From JBGSKY01 sp041740995 (GTDB lineage Bacteria > Planctomycetota > Planctomycetia > Pirellulales > Pirellulaceae), in NCBI GenBank assembly GCA_041740995.1, contig JBGSKY010000132.1, positions 1 to 32,905 of the forward strand: 32,905 bases of DNA, given 5' to 3'. The translations under genes were made by a program, and so were the position numbers. Positions 1 to 7,555 of this stretch are shown here, in pieces (position 1 is the stretch's first letter; every line of letters begins with the position of its first letter). A model generated the notes under the pieces. It was not told where the DNA came from and did not search any database. It was given only the letters and a program-made list of their open reading frames with translations.

Positions 1-115
1 TTACAGGGTTTGTTCGGCCTGAAGGCGAATCGATATCCAGCTTATGTCCGGTGGTCGGATCGCGTAAAACAGAGAAGATAAACCGCCTTCGTAAAGCCTG
101 ACGGATCGAACCGAT
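1..115. other. Unassigned sequence at window edge
   Basis: The 115 bases left of the aldolase stop codon are largely open in several frames on both strands, so no coding strand can be chosen. On the minus strand one frame reads ...VLRDPTTGHKLDIDSPSGR and continues in frame from the TAA of the upstream gene. Another ends ...ISIRLQAEQTL followed by a stop at 1-3. No start codon with a ribosome binding site lies in this stretch. It may be the edge of an interspersed repeat or the tail of a plus-strand gene that begins outside the window. Confidence 0.3.
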
Positions 116-1060
116 TTAGCTGGCTGATGCCGCTGCGTGACGGGCCGAGTTTTCCCAGGCCAGCGTTTCTTCGGCTGCGCGACGGACTTGTTCGATTTGC
201 GCTGCGTTGAGTTCGCCGAGCATTGGCGTGATCTCGCCAGTCTGACAGATTTTCGCGTATTCGACTGCGTAGTGCAAAACTCGAATCGGGTTGACCCCGT
301 CGCGCAAATCTTCCAGCAACTTAAATTTGGACCGAATCATTTCCGCTGTCGGAACATCGCCGGCTTGCAGCGCTTGCAGCATTCGCGTGGACCAAGTTGG
401 GGCGACGCAAACGCAGCCGCTGGTGAAGCCGACCATTTTGAATTTTTGCATGTGGCAGATCGCCGGTTGCTCGCCCATACCGCTGACCATCAAATCGGTC
501 GGGGCCACATCGACGATCTCTTTCAGATAATCGTCGGCGGCAGGATCGGGCAGCACGACGGCATACTTGATCCAGGAAACCAAGCCGTCGCGGACCAAAC
601 TTCTGACATCCGCCGCTGGCAGCCAGCGATTGTGTTTAAGGTACAAAACGATCGGCTTGCCATACGCTTCAGCAAAACGTCGAATGCCGCGAATCAGGCC
701 TTGTTGCGTATTGATTTCCGTTGAAGGCAGGATCATCGCCGTTGGAAAATCCATCTGCTTCAAGATTTCCGCTTGGTCCATCATCAACCCAAAGCTTGGC
801 CCAACGCTTGGTACGATCAAAGTGTCGTCCGCGACCGTCTCAGCCAACATAGACAGCGTCGATTCATACTCTGAAAGTCGCAAATGGTAGAAGATCGCAT
901 TGCCACCATAGAGCAACGTATTCACGCCGCCTTGCTGAATATGATCGATCAGTTTTTTATTCTCGCGTGCGCAGACTTTGCCGTTTGAATCGCGGGCCAT
1001 TGGTGGTACGGCGATGATGCTTTCGGCCAATCGTTGCGAGGTAATATCGCGTGTGTCCAT
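116..1060 (-). CDS. DapA/dihydrodipicolinate synthase family lyase (sugar-acid aldolase or dehydratase)
   Basis: 314 residues, the usual length for the class I (Schiff-base) DapA/NAL superfamily. The Schiff-base lysine is visible as K165 in WIKYAVV, and the partner tyrosine as Y140 in VLYLKHN. The canonical glycine-threonine-rich substrate loop near residue 50 reads LLYGGNAIFYHL instead of GTTGE, which argues against true DapA and for a sugar-acid branch (2-keto-3-deoxy-aldonate aldolase or dehydratase). The ATG is preceded by CTGGAGAACAAC, a good ribosome binding site, and lies 15 bp after the stop of an IlvD/Edd dehydratase, so the two are almost certainly one operon. The dehydratase would make a 2-keto-3-deoxy acid that this enzyme cleaves or dehydrates. 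The exact substrate cannot be read from the sequence. The protein should be cytosolic. Confidence 0.88.
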   Translation of the reverse strand: MDTRDITSQRLAESIIAVPPMARDSNGKVCARENKKLIDHIQQGGVNTLLYGGNAIFYHLRLSEYESTLSMLAETVADDTLIVPSVGPSFGLMMDQAEILKQMDFPTAMILPSTEINTQQGLIRGIRRFAEAYGKPIVLYLKHNRWLPAADVRSLVRDGLVSWIKYAVVLPDPAADDYLKEIVDVAPTDLMVSGMGEQPAICHMQKFKMVGFTSGCVCVAPTWSTRMLQALQAGDVPTAEMIRSKFKLLEDLRDGVNPIRVLHYAVEYAKICQTGEITPMLGELNAAQIEQVRRAAEETLAWENSARHAAASAS

Positions 1061-1075
1061 GTTGTTCTCCAGAGC

Positions 1076-2815
1076 TTAAAAGATGTCGGGTTCGCGGCGC
1101 TCGGCGCCTTGTAAGAATCGAAAATCGCAACCTTCGTCGGCTTGCGAGACCTCGTTGATAAACAGTTGCGTGTAACCTCGCGTGGCCTTCGGCGCGGCTG
1201 GTCGCCAATCCTTCAAACGCGATTGAATCTCCGCGTCGGAAACGTCCAGTCGCAAGGTCCGATTGGGGACGTTCAATTCAATCATGTCGCCGTTTCGAAC
1301 GATCGCCAACGGACCACCGACGCATGATTCGGGCGACACATGCAAGATGCAAGTCCCATAGCTTGTGCCGCTCATTCTCGCATCAGAAATTCGGACCATA
1401 TCGCGAACGCCCTGTTTGAGCAGTTTTTGAGGAATCGGCAACATGCCCCACTCAGGAAAACCCGGCGCGCCCTGCGGACCGGCGCTGCGAAGCACCAAAA
1501 TCGAATCGGCGGTCACATCCAGATCATCACTGTTCAAGCGGGATTTTAGGTCAGGATAATTTTCGAACACAACTGCAGGCCCTCGATGCGTCAGCAATCT
1601 TCGATCGGCGGCTGACGTTTTCAACACACAGCCGTTGGGAGCTAAATTACCTCGCAAAACACACAACCCACCATTGGCTTCCAAAGCTCGCTCGGTGGTT
1701 CGAATCACGTCTGCATTGATGACTTCTGCGCCTGCCAATCGATCGTCCAGTGTGCCGCCTTCGACACATTGTGTGTCAAGTGCGAGGTGCTTGCGGATGT
1801 TGCCCAGCAATGCTGGCAAGCCGCCGGCTAAATCAAAATCTTCCATCAGATATGTTCCGCTGGGCCGCAGGTTTGCCACCATCGGAACGCGACGCGACCA
1901 GTGATCAAAATCATCGAGCTTGATTGTCACTCCGGCTCGGCCGGCCATCGCGATAATATGCACAATCGCATTGGTCGATCCGCCAATCGCAAGCAACGTA
2001 ACAATCGCATTGCGGAACGATTCAGCGGTCAGGAAACTTGACGGACGACGGTCGCTCCAAGCAAGTTCGACTCCTTGCCGACCCGTCGCGACCGCCAGCC
2101 GGCTGTGTTCGGAAACGACGGCTGGGATGCTACTCGATTTCTTTAAAGCAAAGCCGATGACTTCCGCGATGCAAGCCATTGTGGAAGCGGTTCCCATGGT
2201 CATGCAAGTGCCGGCCGATCGTGCGATACAATTTTCAACGCCCTTCCAATCGGCTTCGCACAAGTTGCCCGCGCATCGTTCGGTCCAGAACTTCCACGCG
2301 TCCGAACCGCTGCCCAAAGTTTGGTCTTTCCAATAAGCTTTCAACATTGGACCGGCTGGCAGAAAAATTGATGGAATATCGGCTGAAATGGCGCCCATCA
2401 ACATGGCTGGAACTGTTTTGTCACAGCCGCCCATCAGGACCGCTGCGTCGATCGGATGACATCGCAGCACCTCTTCGACTTCCATCGCCAGCAAGTTGCG
2501 ATACATCATCGTTGTGGGCTTCATCATCATCTCGCCCAGACTCATCACTGGGATCTCGACTGGGAATCCACCGGCTTGATAAACGCCCCTTTTTAGCTCG
2601 GTAACTCGTTCGCGAAAGTGCGAGTGGCAAGTATTCAGATCGCTCCATGTGTTGAGCAACGCGACCACCGGACGACCTTGATAATCGAAGTCGTCCCAGC
2701 CCATTCCCTTCAGCCGCGAGCGATGGCCAAAGCTGCGAAGATCATCAGGCCCGAACCAACGAGACGATCGCAATTTCGTTGGATCGCGATCTGGATTGGG
2801 TGTCGGATTCGTCAT
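1076..2815 (-). CDS. IlvD/Edd family dehydratase, aldonic-acid (arabinonate/xylonate-like) type
   Basis: 579 residues with all core features of the iron-sulfur IlvD/Edd dehydratases: C63 in SDLNTCHSHF, C131 and K133 in MGGCDKTVP, C204 in GTCMTMGTAS, and GGSTNAIVHI further on. The NTWSDLNTCHSHF context and overall length resemble the pentonate dehydratases with a [2Fe-2S] cluster more than branched-chain IlvD. K133 aligns with the lysine reported to be carbamylated in L-arabinonate dehydratase. The reaction would be removal of water from an aldonic acid to give a 2-keto-3-deoxy acid. It is the first gene of a two-gene operon with the DapA-family lyase 15 bp downstream. Absence of other ilv genes supports a catabolic role. 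Exact substrate (arabinonate, xylonate, fuconate or other) is unknown. Confidence 0.9.
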   Translation of the reverse strand: MTNPTPNPDRDPTKLRSSRWFGPDDLRSFGHRSRLKGMGWDDFDYQGRPVVALLNTWSDLNTCHSHFRERVTELKRGVYQAGGFPVEIPVMSLGEMMMKPTTMMYRNLLAMEVEEVLRCHPIDAAVLMGGCDKTVPAMLMGAISADIPSIFLPAGPMLKAYWKDQTLGSGSDAWKFWTERCAGNLCEADWKGVENCIARSAGTCMTMGTASTMACIAEVIGFALKKSSSIPAVVSEHSRLAVATGRQGVELAWSDRRPSSFLTAESFRNAIVTLLAIGGSTNAIVHIIAMAGRAGVTIKLDDFDHWSRRVPMVANLRPSGTYLMEDFDLAGGLPALLGNIRKHLALDTQCVEGGTLDDRLAGAEVINADVIRTTERALEANGGLCVLRGNLAPNGCVLKTSAADRRLLTHRGPAVVFENYPDLKSRLNSDDLDVTADSILVLRSAGPQGAPGFPEWGMLPIPQKLLKQGVRDMVRISDARMSGTSYGTCILHVSPESCVGGPLAIVRNGDMIELNVPNRTLRLDVSDAEIQSRLKDWRPAAPKATRGYTQLFINEVSQADEGCDFRFLQGAERREPDIF

Positions 2816-2887
2816 ACCAAGTTCACTGACTATCGCGTTGCATTCGAAGTAAGGGATCGTATCTAAAATAACCTACTAACTAATTCG

Positions 2888-2989
2888 TAGCGGCAGGACG
2901 CAAGCCGTCCGGTTCTTAAATCTGAAGTCAACGATGCTTGTAAGTCAACGATCGATTCGAAGAACCGGACGGATTGCGCCGTTCCGCTA
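2888..2989. repeat. Palindromic interspersed repeat, copy A
   Basis: Two ends of about 30 bp are near-inverted copies: the left begins tagcggcaggacgcaagccg and the right, read on the other strand, begins tagcggaacggcgcaatccg. Both run into ccggttctt. About 40 bp separate them. The ends differ in a fixed way (cagg versus aacg after tagcgg), so the element has polarity. It lies between the dehydratase start and the hisA stop. The same ends recur at 3947-4036 and three times at 26785-27129. No transposase is present, so it is a REP- or MITE-type non-autonomous repeat. Confidence 0.85.
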
Positions 2990-3062
2990 TAGCTATAACT
3001 TATTTTTGGACAGCACTTAGAGGCATAGGACATAGAGGCACAGAGTTTTAATCAAATGATAG

Positions 3063-3788
3063 TCAACCGCCGGAGATCTGCAAAACGTCCGACAATTGAA
3101 TGTGGCCTTCGTATAATGTTCGACCGATAATGCAAGCCGCTGTGCCCATCGCGGCCAGCTTTTCGACGTCTTGCAAAGTCGTAACACCACCGCTGGCGAC
3201 CACCGGGAACGGACTGACCGCTTGCATCGCAGCAAGCGTTGAAAAATTTGGGCCGGCCATCATCCCGTCCATCGCGATGTCTGTATAAACGACTGCGACA
3301 CAGTTTTTCGTATGCGCGGCGACCTGTTCAATCAGCACTTCAGCAGAAGTGTCGCTCGTTTCAAGCCAGCCTTCGGTCGACACGAAGCCGTCACGAGCAT
3401 CTAATCCCAAAACGATATGCCCAAGGAACTTGTCGCACATTGCTGCGAACCAAGCTGGCTGTTTTAAAGCGGCCGTTCCGACGACAACACGATCGAGCCC
3501 CAAGTCCAACAATCTTTTAATCGTTTCCTCGTTTCTCACGCCGCCGCCCAACTGCACTGGACGACCTTCCGCGACCGAAAGTATCGCTTTGATGGCCTCC
3601 GTGTTGATGATGCTGCCCGATTTCGCGCCGTCTAAATCAACGACGTGCAAGCATTGGGCACCTTGTTCAAACCAACCAGCTGCAATCGAAGCCGGGTCGG
3701 AGCTGAAAACCGTGTTGCGAGCATAGTCGCCCTGTTGTAATCGAACACATTGACCATTCAATAGATCGATCGCCGGCCAAATTTGCAT
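3063..3788 (-). CDS. hisA: Phosphoribosylformimino-5-aminoimidazole carboxamide ribotide isomerase
   Basis: HisA catalyses the Amadori isomerisation of ProFAR to PRFAR in histidine synthesis. The 241-residue length is standard for this (beta/alpha)8 barrel. It opens MQIWPAIDLLNGQCVRLQQG, the hallmark HisA start, with catalytic acid D8. The second catalytic aspartate is D130 in VLGLDARDG. The half-barrel phosphate loops appear as QLGGGVRNEETI and VASGGVTTLQDVEKL, and YTDIAMDGMMAGPN is also typical. The ATG follows the N-terminal motif with no upstream alternative. It stands alone here with no other his genes, flanked by palindromic repeats on both sides, as is common in planctomycetes with scattered his genes. 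Confidence 0.96.
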   Translation of the reverse strand: MQIWPAIDLLNGQCVRLQQGDYARNTVFSSDPASIAAGWFEQGAQCLHVVDLDGAKSGSIINTEAIKAILSVAEGRPVQLGGGVRNEETIKRLLDLGLDRVVVGTAALKQPAWFAAMCDKFLGHIVLGLDARDGFVSTEGWLETSDTSAEVLIEQVAAHTKNCVAVVYTDIAMDGMMAGPNFSTLAAMQAVSPFPVVASGGVTTLQDVEKLAAMGTAACIIGRTLYEGHIQLSDVLQISGG

Positions 3789-3946
3789 AGTTCCGATTCA
3801 ACTGCTCAATTAGGAAATGGGGCTCTTTGAAAGCCGCCAGTTTAATGCCCGAACCACCTTTCGGACTAGCGGGCTATCCAAACTAATTGCACCACAAAAG
3901 AACATCGTTAAAGGACAAGCCGCAGGCATAGTTCTATCGGCAACAG

Positions 3947-4036
3947 TAGCGGCATTGGGCGCAAGCCCTCCGGTTCTTCTTAATCACAACGCAAGTTTGC
4001 TTGCCCAAGAACCGGACGGCTCGCGCCGTTCCGCTA
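3947..4036. repeat. Palindromic interspersed repeat, copy B
   Basis: About 90 bp with the same ends as copy A and in the same orientation. The left end starts tagcggcattgggcgcaagc (two extra bases relative to copy A) and the right end, on the opposite strand, starts tagcggaacggcgcgagccg. The last three bases, cta at 4034-4036, are exactly the stop codon TAG of the SulP gene on the minus strand, so the repeat abuts and terminates that reading frame. Confidence 0.85.
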
Positions 4037-6016
4037 CAGTGGCAACTTGCTTGTGGCCGCCGCGGTCCGTCGTGCTGACGCGAAGTCCGCTTGGATTTTG
4101 TCGACATGTTCGACGCAGACTTCGACATCGTGCAGCGGCAAAATGTCATTCCGTAGAAAGGCGATAATTTTCTTGGCAACATCTTGCGTCACGACGACCT
4201 CCAACCGTTCGCTTTGAATCGGAATCATCGGTTGCGACGAATCATCGGGTTGCAAAAATCGTTCGACTGATTGCCGCGCCAGCGATCTTGCCCCACACGC
4301 AAGCAACCCGTCACGAATGACTTCCGCAACTTGCTCCTCAGCGATGACGATGATACGCCTTTGAACAGCCACGCTCTTATCCCGAGACGCTTGCGAGCTA
4401 TTTGCCATCGGTTGCATTGTGTCCAGCCCAATGACTTCGAACTCAAGTCCCTCGTGCTCAAAGATCGACTGCATCTCGTCAAGTTTTTCCATGACGTTGT
4501 GATCGATCAGTTTCGTATTGGACATGTCGATCACAAGGTTGCGTTGCTGCACCAGTCCGACCTGTTCAATCTGACGACGAAACGGAATCCAGTTGCTGAA
4601 GACCGCCGAACCACTTGCGGTAATCAAACTGGTCGTTTCATCGATATCTTCGATCTCCAAATATGGCTTAAACATCGATCGCAATGGGACGCCATTCAGG
4701 AAGTGAATCGCCAATTTCACCGCGATACCAATTGCAATTCCGATCAACAAGTCGGTCATTAAAACCGCAACTAGCGTTGTCACAAAAATGACAAATTGCT
4801 CGCGGCCAATTCGATAGACGTTCATGAATTCTGTCGGATGCGCCAGTCGTGAACCGGTGTAGACGAGCATTGCTGCTAACGCGGCCAATGGGATGAGATG
4901 TAAAACCATCGGTATGAAAGCGACGCACAAAAGAAGAAAGATGCCATGCCAAAAATTCGCGAAGCGAGTTTTCGCTCCGTTGTCGAGGTTCGCGCGGCTA
5001 CGAACAATTTCAGAGATCATCGGAAGGCCGCCAATCATTGATGCAGCCAAGTTCGCAGTACCAACGGCAATGATATCGCGGTTCATATTCGCTTTGCGTC
5101 GCCATGGATCGAGCAAGTCGACTGCTTTGGCGCTGAGCAACGATTCGAGGCTGCCGATCATAAAGAACATCAAGACCCACTTCCACGCGACGGCTTGACG
5201 GAGGGCACTGAAGTCTGGAAAAGCGATCTCTTTGAACATGCCAAAAACTTCGTCTGGCATTTTGACCAAAAACTGATCGCTGTGAACATCGAGCGCTATT
5301 CCCAACGGGATCGCAACAACCAACACAACTAACGGGCCGGGAATTAATCTCAACGCTCGAATGCGTTTTCTGACCGTCGGCCAAACAAACATAATCGCTA
5401 GACTGACGCCGCCGATAATTGCGATAATCGGGTTAGCATTGACGACGAACTCGGGTATCTGCCGTAACAGCTCCAACGGCTCACCTTTGCCATTTGGTTT
5501 GACGCCCAACGCGTCCGGAATCTGTTTGGCAATAATGATCACACCAATCGCCGCTAACATGCCGTGTACGACGGCGGTCGGAAAGAATTCGCCGAGAATG
5601 CCAGCTCGAAAGAACCCGAACAAAATTTGCAGCACGGCGGCGACCACTCCGACGGCCAACGTGGCTTGATAAGCCGCTGCGTCAATCTCGCTCCAACCGC
5701 CGATCATGCCGTCACCGCCGAATGAGTTGATGCATCCCAGCACAATGACGATCAAACCGGCCGCCGGACCCTTGATCGTTAGCTCGGAATTGCTAATGAA
5801 GGTGGCCAGTAAGGCGCCGATGATGGCGGTAAATACTCCGGCTAGCGAAGGGAAACCGGACGCTCTGGAAATGCCGATGCACAATGGCAACGCGATCAGG
5901 AAGACGAGCAATCCGGAAACGAAATCATTGCGAAAGTATTTTACAAAACCAGCCGCATCGCCACGGGGAATTTCGCCAGTCGGCATCGTAGCGACCTTGG
6001 CAGTTTCATAGCTCAT
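4034..6016 (-). CDS. SulP family inorganic anion transporter with STAS and C-terminal PII-like domain
   Basis: 660 residues. Residues 30-440 carry the SulP transmembrane core, starting FVSGLLVFLIALPLCIGISR and including the GPAAGLIVIVLG segment (83-94). Residues about 450-535 form a STAS domain, with LVIDMSNTKLIDHNVMEKL as its phosphorylation-loop region. Residues 552-642 have a beta-alpha-beta, beta-alpha-beta pattern (RRIIVIAEEQVAEVIRDGLL; SERLEVVVTQDVAKKIIAFL) like a PII/GlnB-type ferredoxin fold with a short T-loop. The substrate may be sulfate or bicarbonate; the sequence does not decide. It acts in the inner membrane. The STAS and extra C-terminal domain suggest allosteric or protein-interaction control. 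The TAG stop is the first codon of palindromic repeat copy B. It appears to be monocistronic. Confidence 0.9.
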   Translation of the reverse strand: MSYETAKVATMPTGEIPRGDAAGFVKYFRNDFVSGLLVFLIALPLCIGISRASGFPSLAGVFTAIIGALLATFISNSELTIKGPAAGLIVIVLGCINSFGGDGMIGGWSEIDAAAYQATLAVGVVAAVLQILFGFFRAGILGEFFPTAVVHGMLAAIGVIIIAKQIPDALGVKPNGKGEPLELLRQIPEFVVNANPIIAIIGGVSLAIMFVWPTVRKRIRALRLIPGPLVVLVVAIPLGIALDVHSDQFLVKMPDEVFGMFKEIAFPDFSALRQAVAWKWVLMFFMIGSLESLLSAKAVDLLDPWRRKANMNRDIIAVGTANLAASMIGGLPMISEIVRSRANLDNGAKTRFANFWHGIFLLLCVAFIPMVLHLIPLAALAAMLVYTGSRLAHPTEFMNVYRIGREQFVIFVTTLVAVLMTDLLIGIAIGIAVKLAIHFLNGVPLRSMFKPYLEIEDIDETTSLITASGSAVFSNWIPFRRQIEQVGLVQQRNLVIDMSNTKLIDHNVMEKLDEMQSIFEHEGLEFEVIGLDTMQPMANSSQASRDKSVAVQRRIIVIAEEQVAEVIRDGLLACGARSLARQSVERFLQPDDSSQPMIPIQSERLEVVVTQDVAKKIIAFLRNDILPLHDVEVCVEHVDKIQADFASARRTAAATSKLPL

Positions 6017-6161
6017 GGGCGGGTCTGTCTAACGAGAACAATTGCTGAGACTGGCGATCTGATATTAGCGTCGAAGGGCGTTGTCGCTCTGGCCGCCAAA
6101 AAGTTTTGCCGCATGATAAGCCATCAGCACCGATTTTCCAGTCGAATGCCGACGTAGTTAG

Positions 6162-7379
6162 CTAGTTCCAGACAAATGACGTATCGATTTGTTCACCACG
6201 CTCGATAGACTTGATCGCTTGCTCACAGAACACTTTGTTTTCAGCCTCGGCCAACTCAACCGCCGCGTCCAAATGCTTCTTCGCATCGGCTTGCTGATCG
6301 GCTGCGTGCAAAACGATGCCGTATGTCAACTCAGCAAGCCAATCGGTTCCCGAAGTCAAACCGCTGGCGATTTCGGCTTGTTGGAGTGCTTCCTTCATAC
6401 TGGAGCGGCGATCTTTGTTCAGTTCGTAGTTGATCAGCGCCATGCTTCGATTGGCAGCTACTTCGAACTTCGATGAAACAAGCACTTTTCGCCAATAGAT
6501 TGCCGCTGAACTCCAGTCTCGATCTGCCGCGTACATGCTGCCCAACAGCCATTGCGCGTAAGCGTCATCGGCGGTCAGCTTTCGAGCAACTTTCAAATCC
6601 GATTGTGATTCGGAGAGCTTGTTCATCCGCGAATAAATCCGACCTCGGGCTATCATCGCTAACGGAGAATTCCATCCGTTTTGATCGAGGACGTAATTCA
6701 GATCCGCGATCGCTTCGTCTTTCTGGTTCAATCGTTGATGCAGCAGACCACGAATCAGGTAACCAGCAAAATTTAGCTCATCCAATTCGGAGAGCTTTTC
6801 GAGGACCATTCGATTTTCTGCTTCAGAGTAGACGTTGGCTGGATCGGCATAATCCCACAAGCGGTCTTGAAACTTGGTAAGCGATTCGATGACGGCGCGT
6901 CGTTCGCTTGACAGTTGAATCGCTTCTTGCGAACACTCGATTTGTTTTCGTGCAAAGGCCGCTTGGGTAGCCGAGAGCTGTTGCAATTCTAACGACGCTT
7001 GCAAATCTTTAAGCTGCAAGGCGGCGTTGTCGTTCATCGCAATCGTGTTGCCGAATCTGCGCAAGATGGTACCACCGCCTTGGGCTTCCAACGCTTGTTG
7101 TTCGATTTGATTAGCAGTCCGAGCGACCTGAGTCAAAAATGCTTCGCTCGATATTTTCTCCATCTCTTTACCAAGCGTTTGAAAATTTGCAGCATTCCGC
7201 TGAAAGGCAATCTCCAAGTTCGTGATCCGCTCTAACGTCGAAGCAAACTCAGTCAAAATCGCATCCAACGCAACAACGCGAGCGTTCTGTGGCGAATTAT
7301 TCTGAGCCAGCAGCGAGATTGTGGCAGGGTTCGTCCATAGGAAACCTGTCGTAAGAATGCTTGCTAGAAGAAATCTCAT
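6162..7379 (-). CDS. Exported tetratricopeptide-repeat protein
   Basis: 405 residues with a clear signal peptide (MRFLLASILTTGFLWTNPA, cleavage probably near LLAQ). Residues about 35-190 are helical, alanine- and glutamine-rich and likely coiled-coil (LQLKDLQASLELQQLSATQA). Residues about 200-330 contain TPR-like pairs, for example FAGYLIRGLLHQRLNQKDEA and AYAQWLLGSMYAADRDWSSA. No catalytic motif is visible, so a scaffold or envelope protein-protein role is the most that can be said. Its start lies 176 bp from the divergently transcribed Hint-domain gene, which also begins with a signal peptide and has TPR-like repeats. The shared control region is suggestive of co-regulation but not proof. 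Confidence 0.72.
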   Translation of the reverse strand: MRFLLASILTTGFLWTNPATISLLAQNNSPQNARVVALDAILTEFASTLERITNLEIAFQRNAANFQTLGKEMEKISSEAFLTQVARTANQIEQQALEAQGGGTILRRFGNTIAMNDNAALQLKDLQASLELQQLSATQAAFARKQIECSQEAIQLSSERRAVIESLTKFQDRLWDYADPANVYSEAENRMVLEKLSELDELNFAGYLIRGLLHQRLNQKDEAIADLNYVLDQNGWNSPLAMIARGRIYSRMNKLSESQSDLKVARKLTADDAYAQWLLGSMYAADRDWSSAAIYWRKVLVSSKFEVAANRSMALINYELNKDRRSSMKEALQQAEIASGLTSGTDWLAELTYGIVLHAADQQADAKKHLDAAVELAEAENKVFCEQAIKSIERGEQIDTSFVWN

Positions 7380-7555
7380 TTACGAACTCCCGCTTAAGAC
7401 TTGGCGATTCAGCTCTCCGCACGCTCTGCTTATATTATGCCAAAAATTTTCGCACGGCACCAATGGCACACTCGACATCGGTAGAATAGGAGACCACTGA
7501 CAATTGTTCGGATATTCTTATTCGGACACACCTTATCAATGTAGAGGGTTGAATC
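7380..7555. promoter_or_regulatory. Divergent control region between TPR and Hint-domain genes
   Basis: The 176 bp between two head-to-head exported-protein genes must contain promoters for both. For the plus-strand gene a GAGGG ribosome binding site lies 8 bp before ATG 7556. No convincing -35/-10 pair or operator palindrome could be fixed by eye. Confidence 0.4.

Noticed and set aside
137..724. 195-residue plus-strand open frame opposite the DapA-family lyase
   Set aside because: It is antisense to a strongly supported gene with catalytic residues, has no ribosome binding site or domain pattern, and is a shadow frame.
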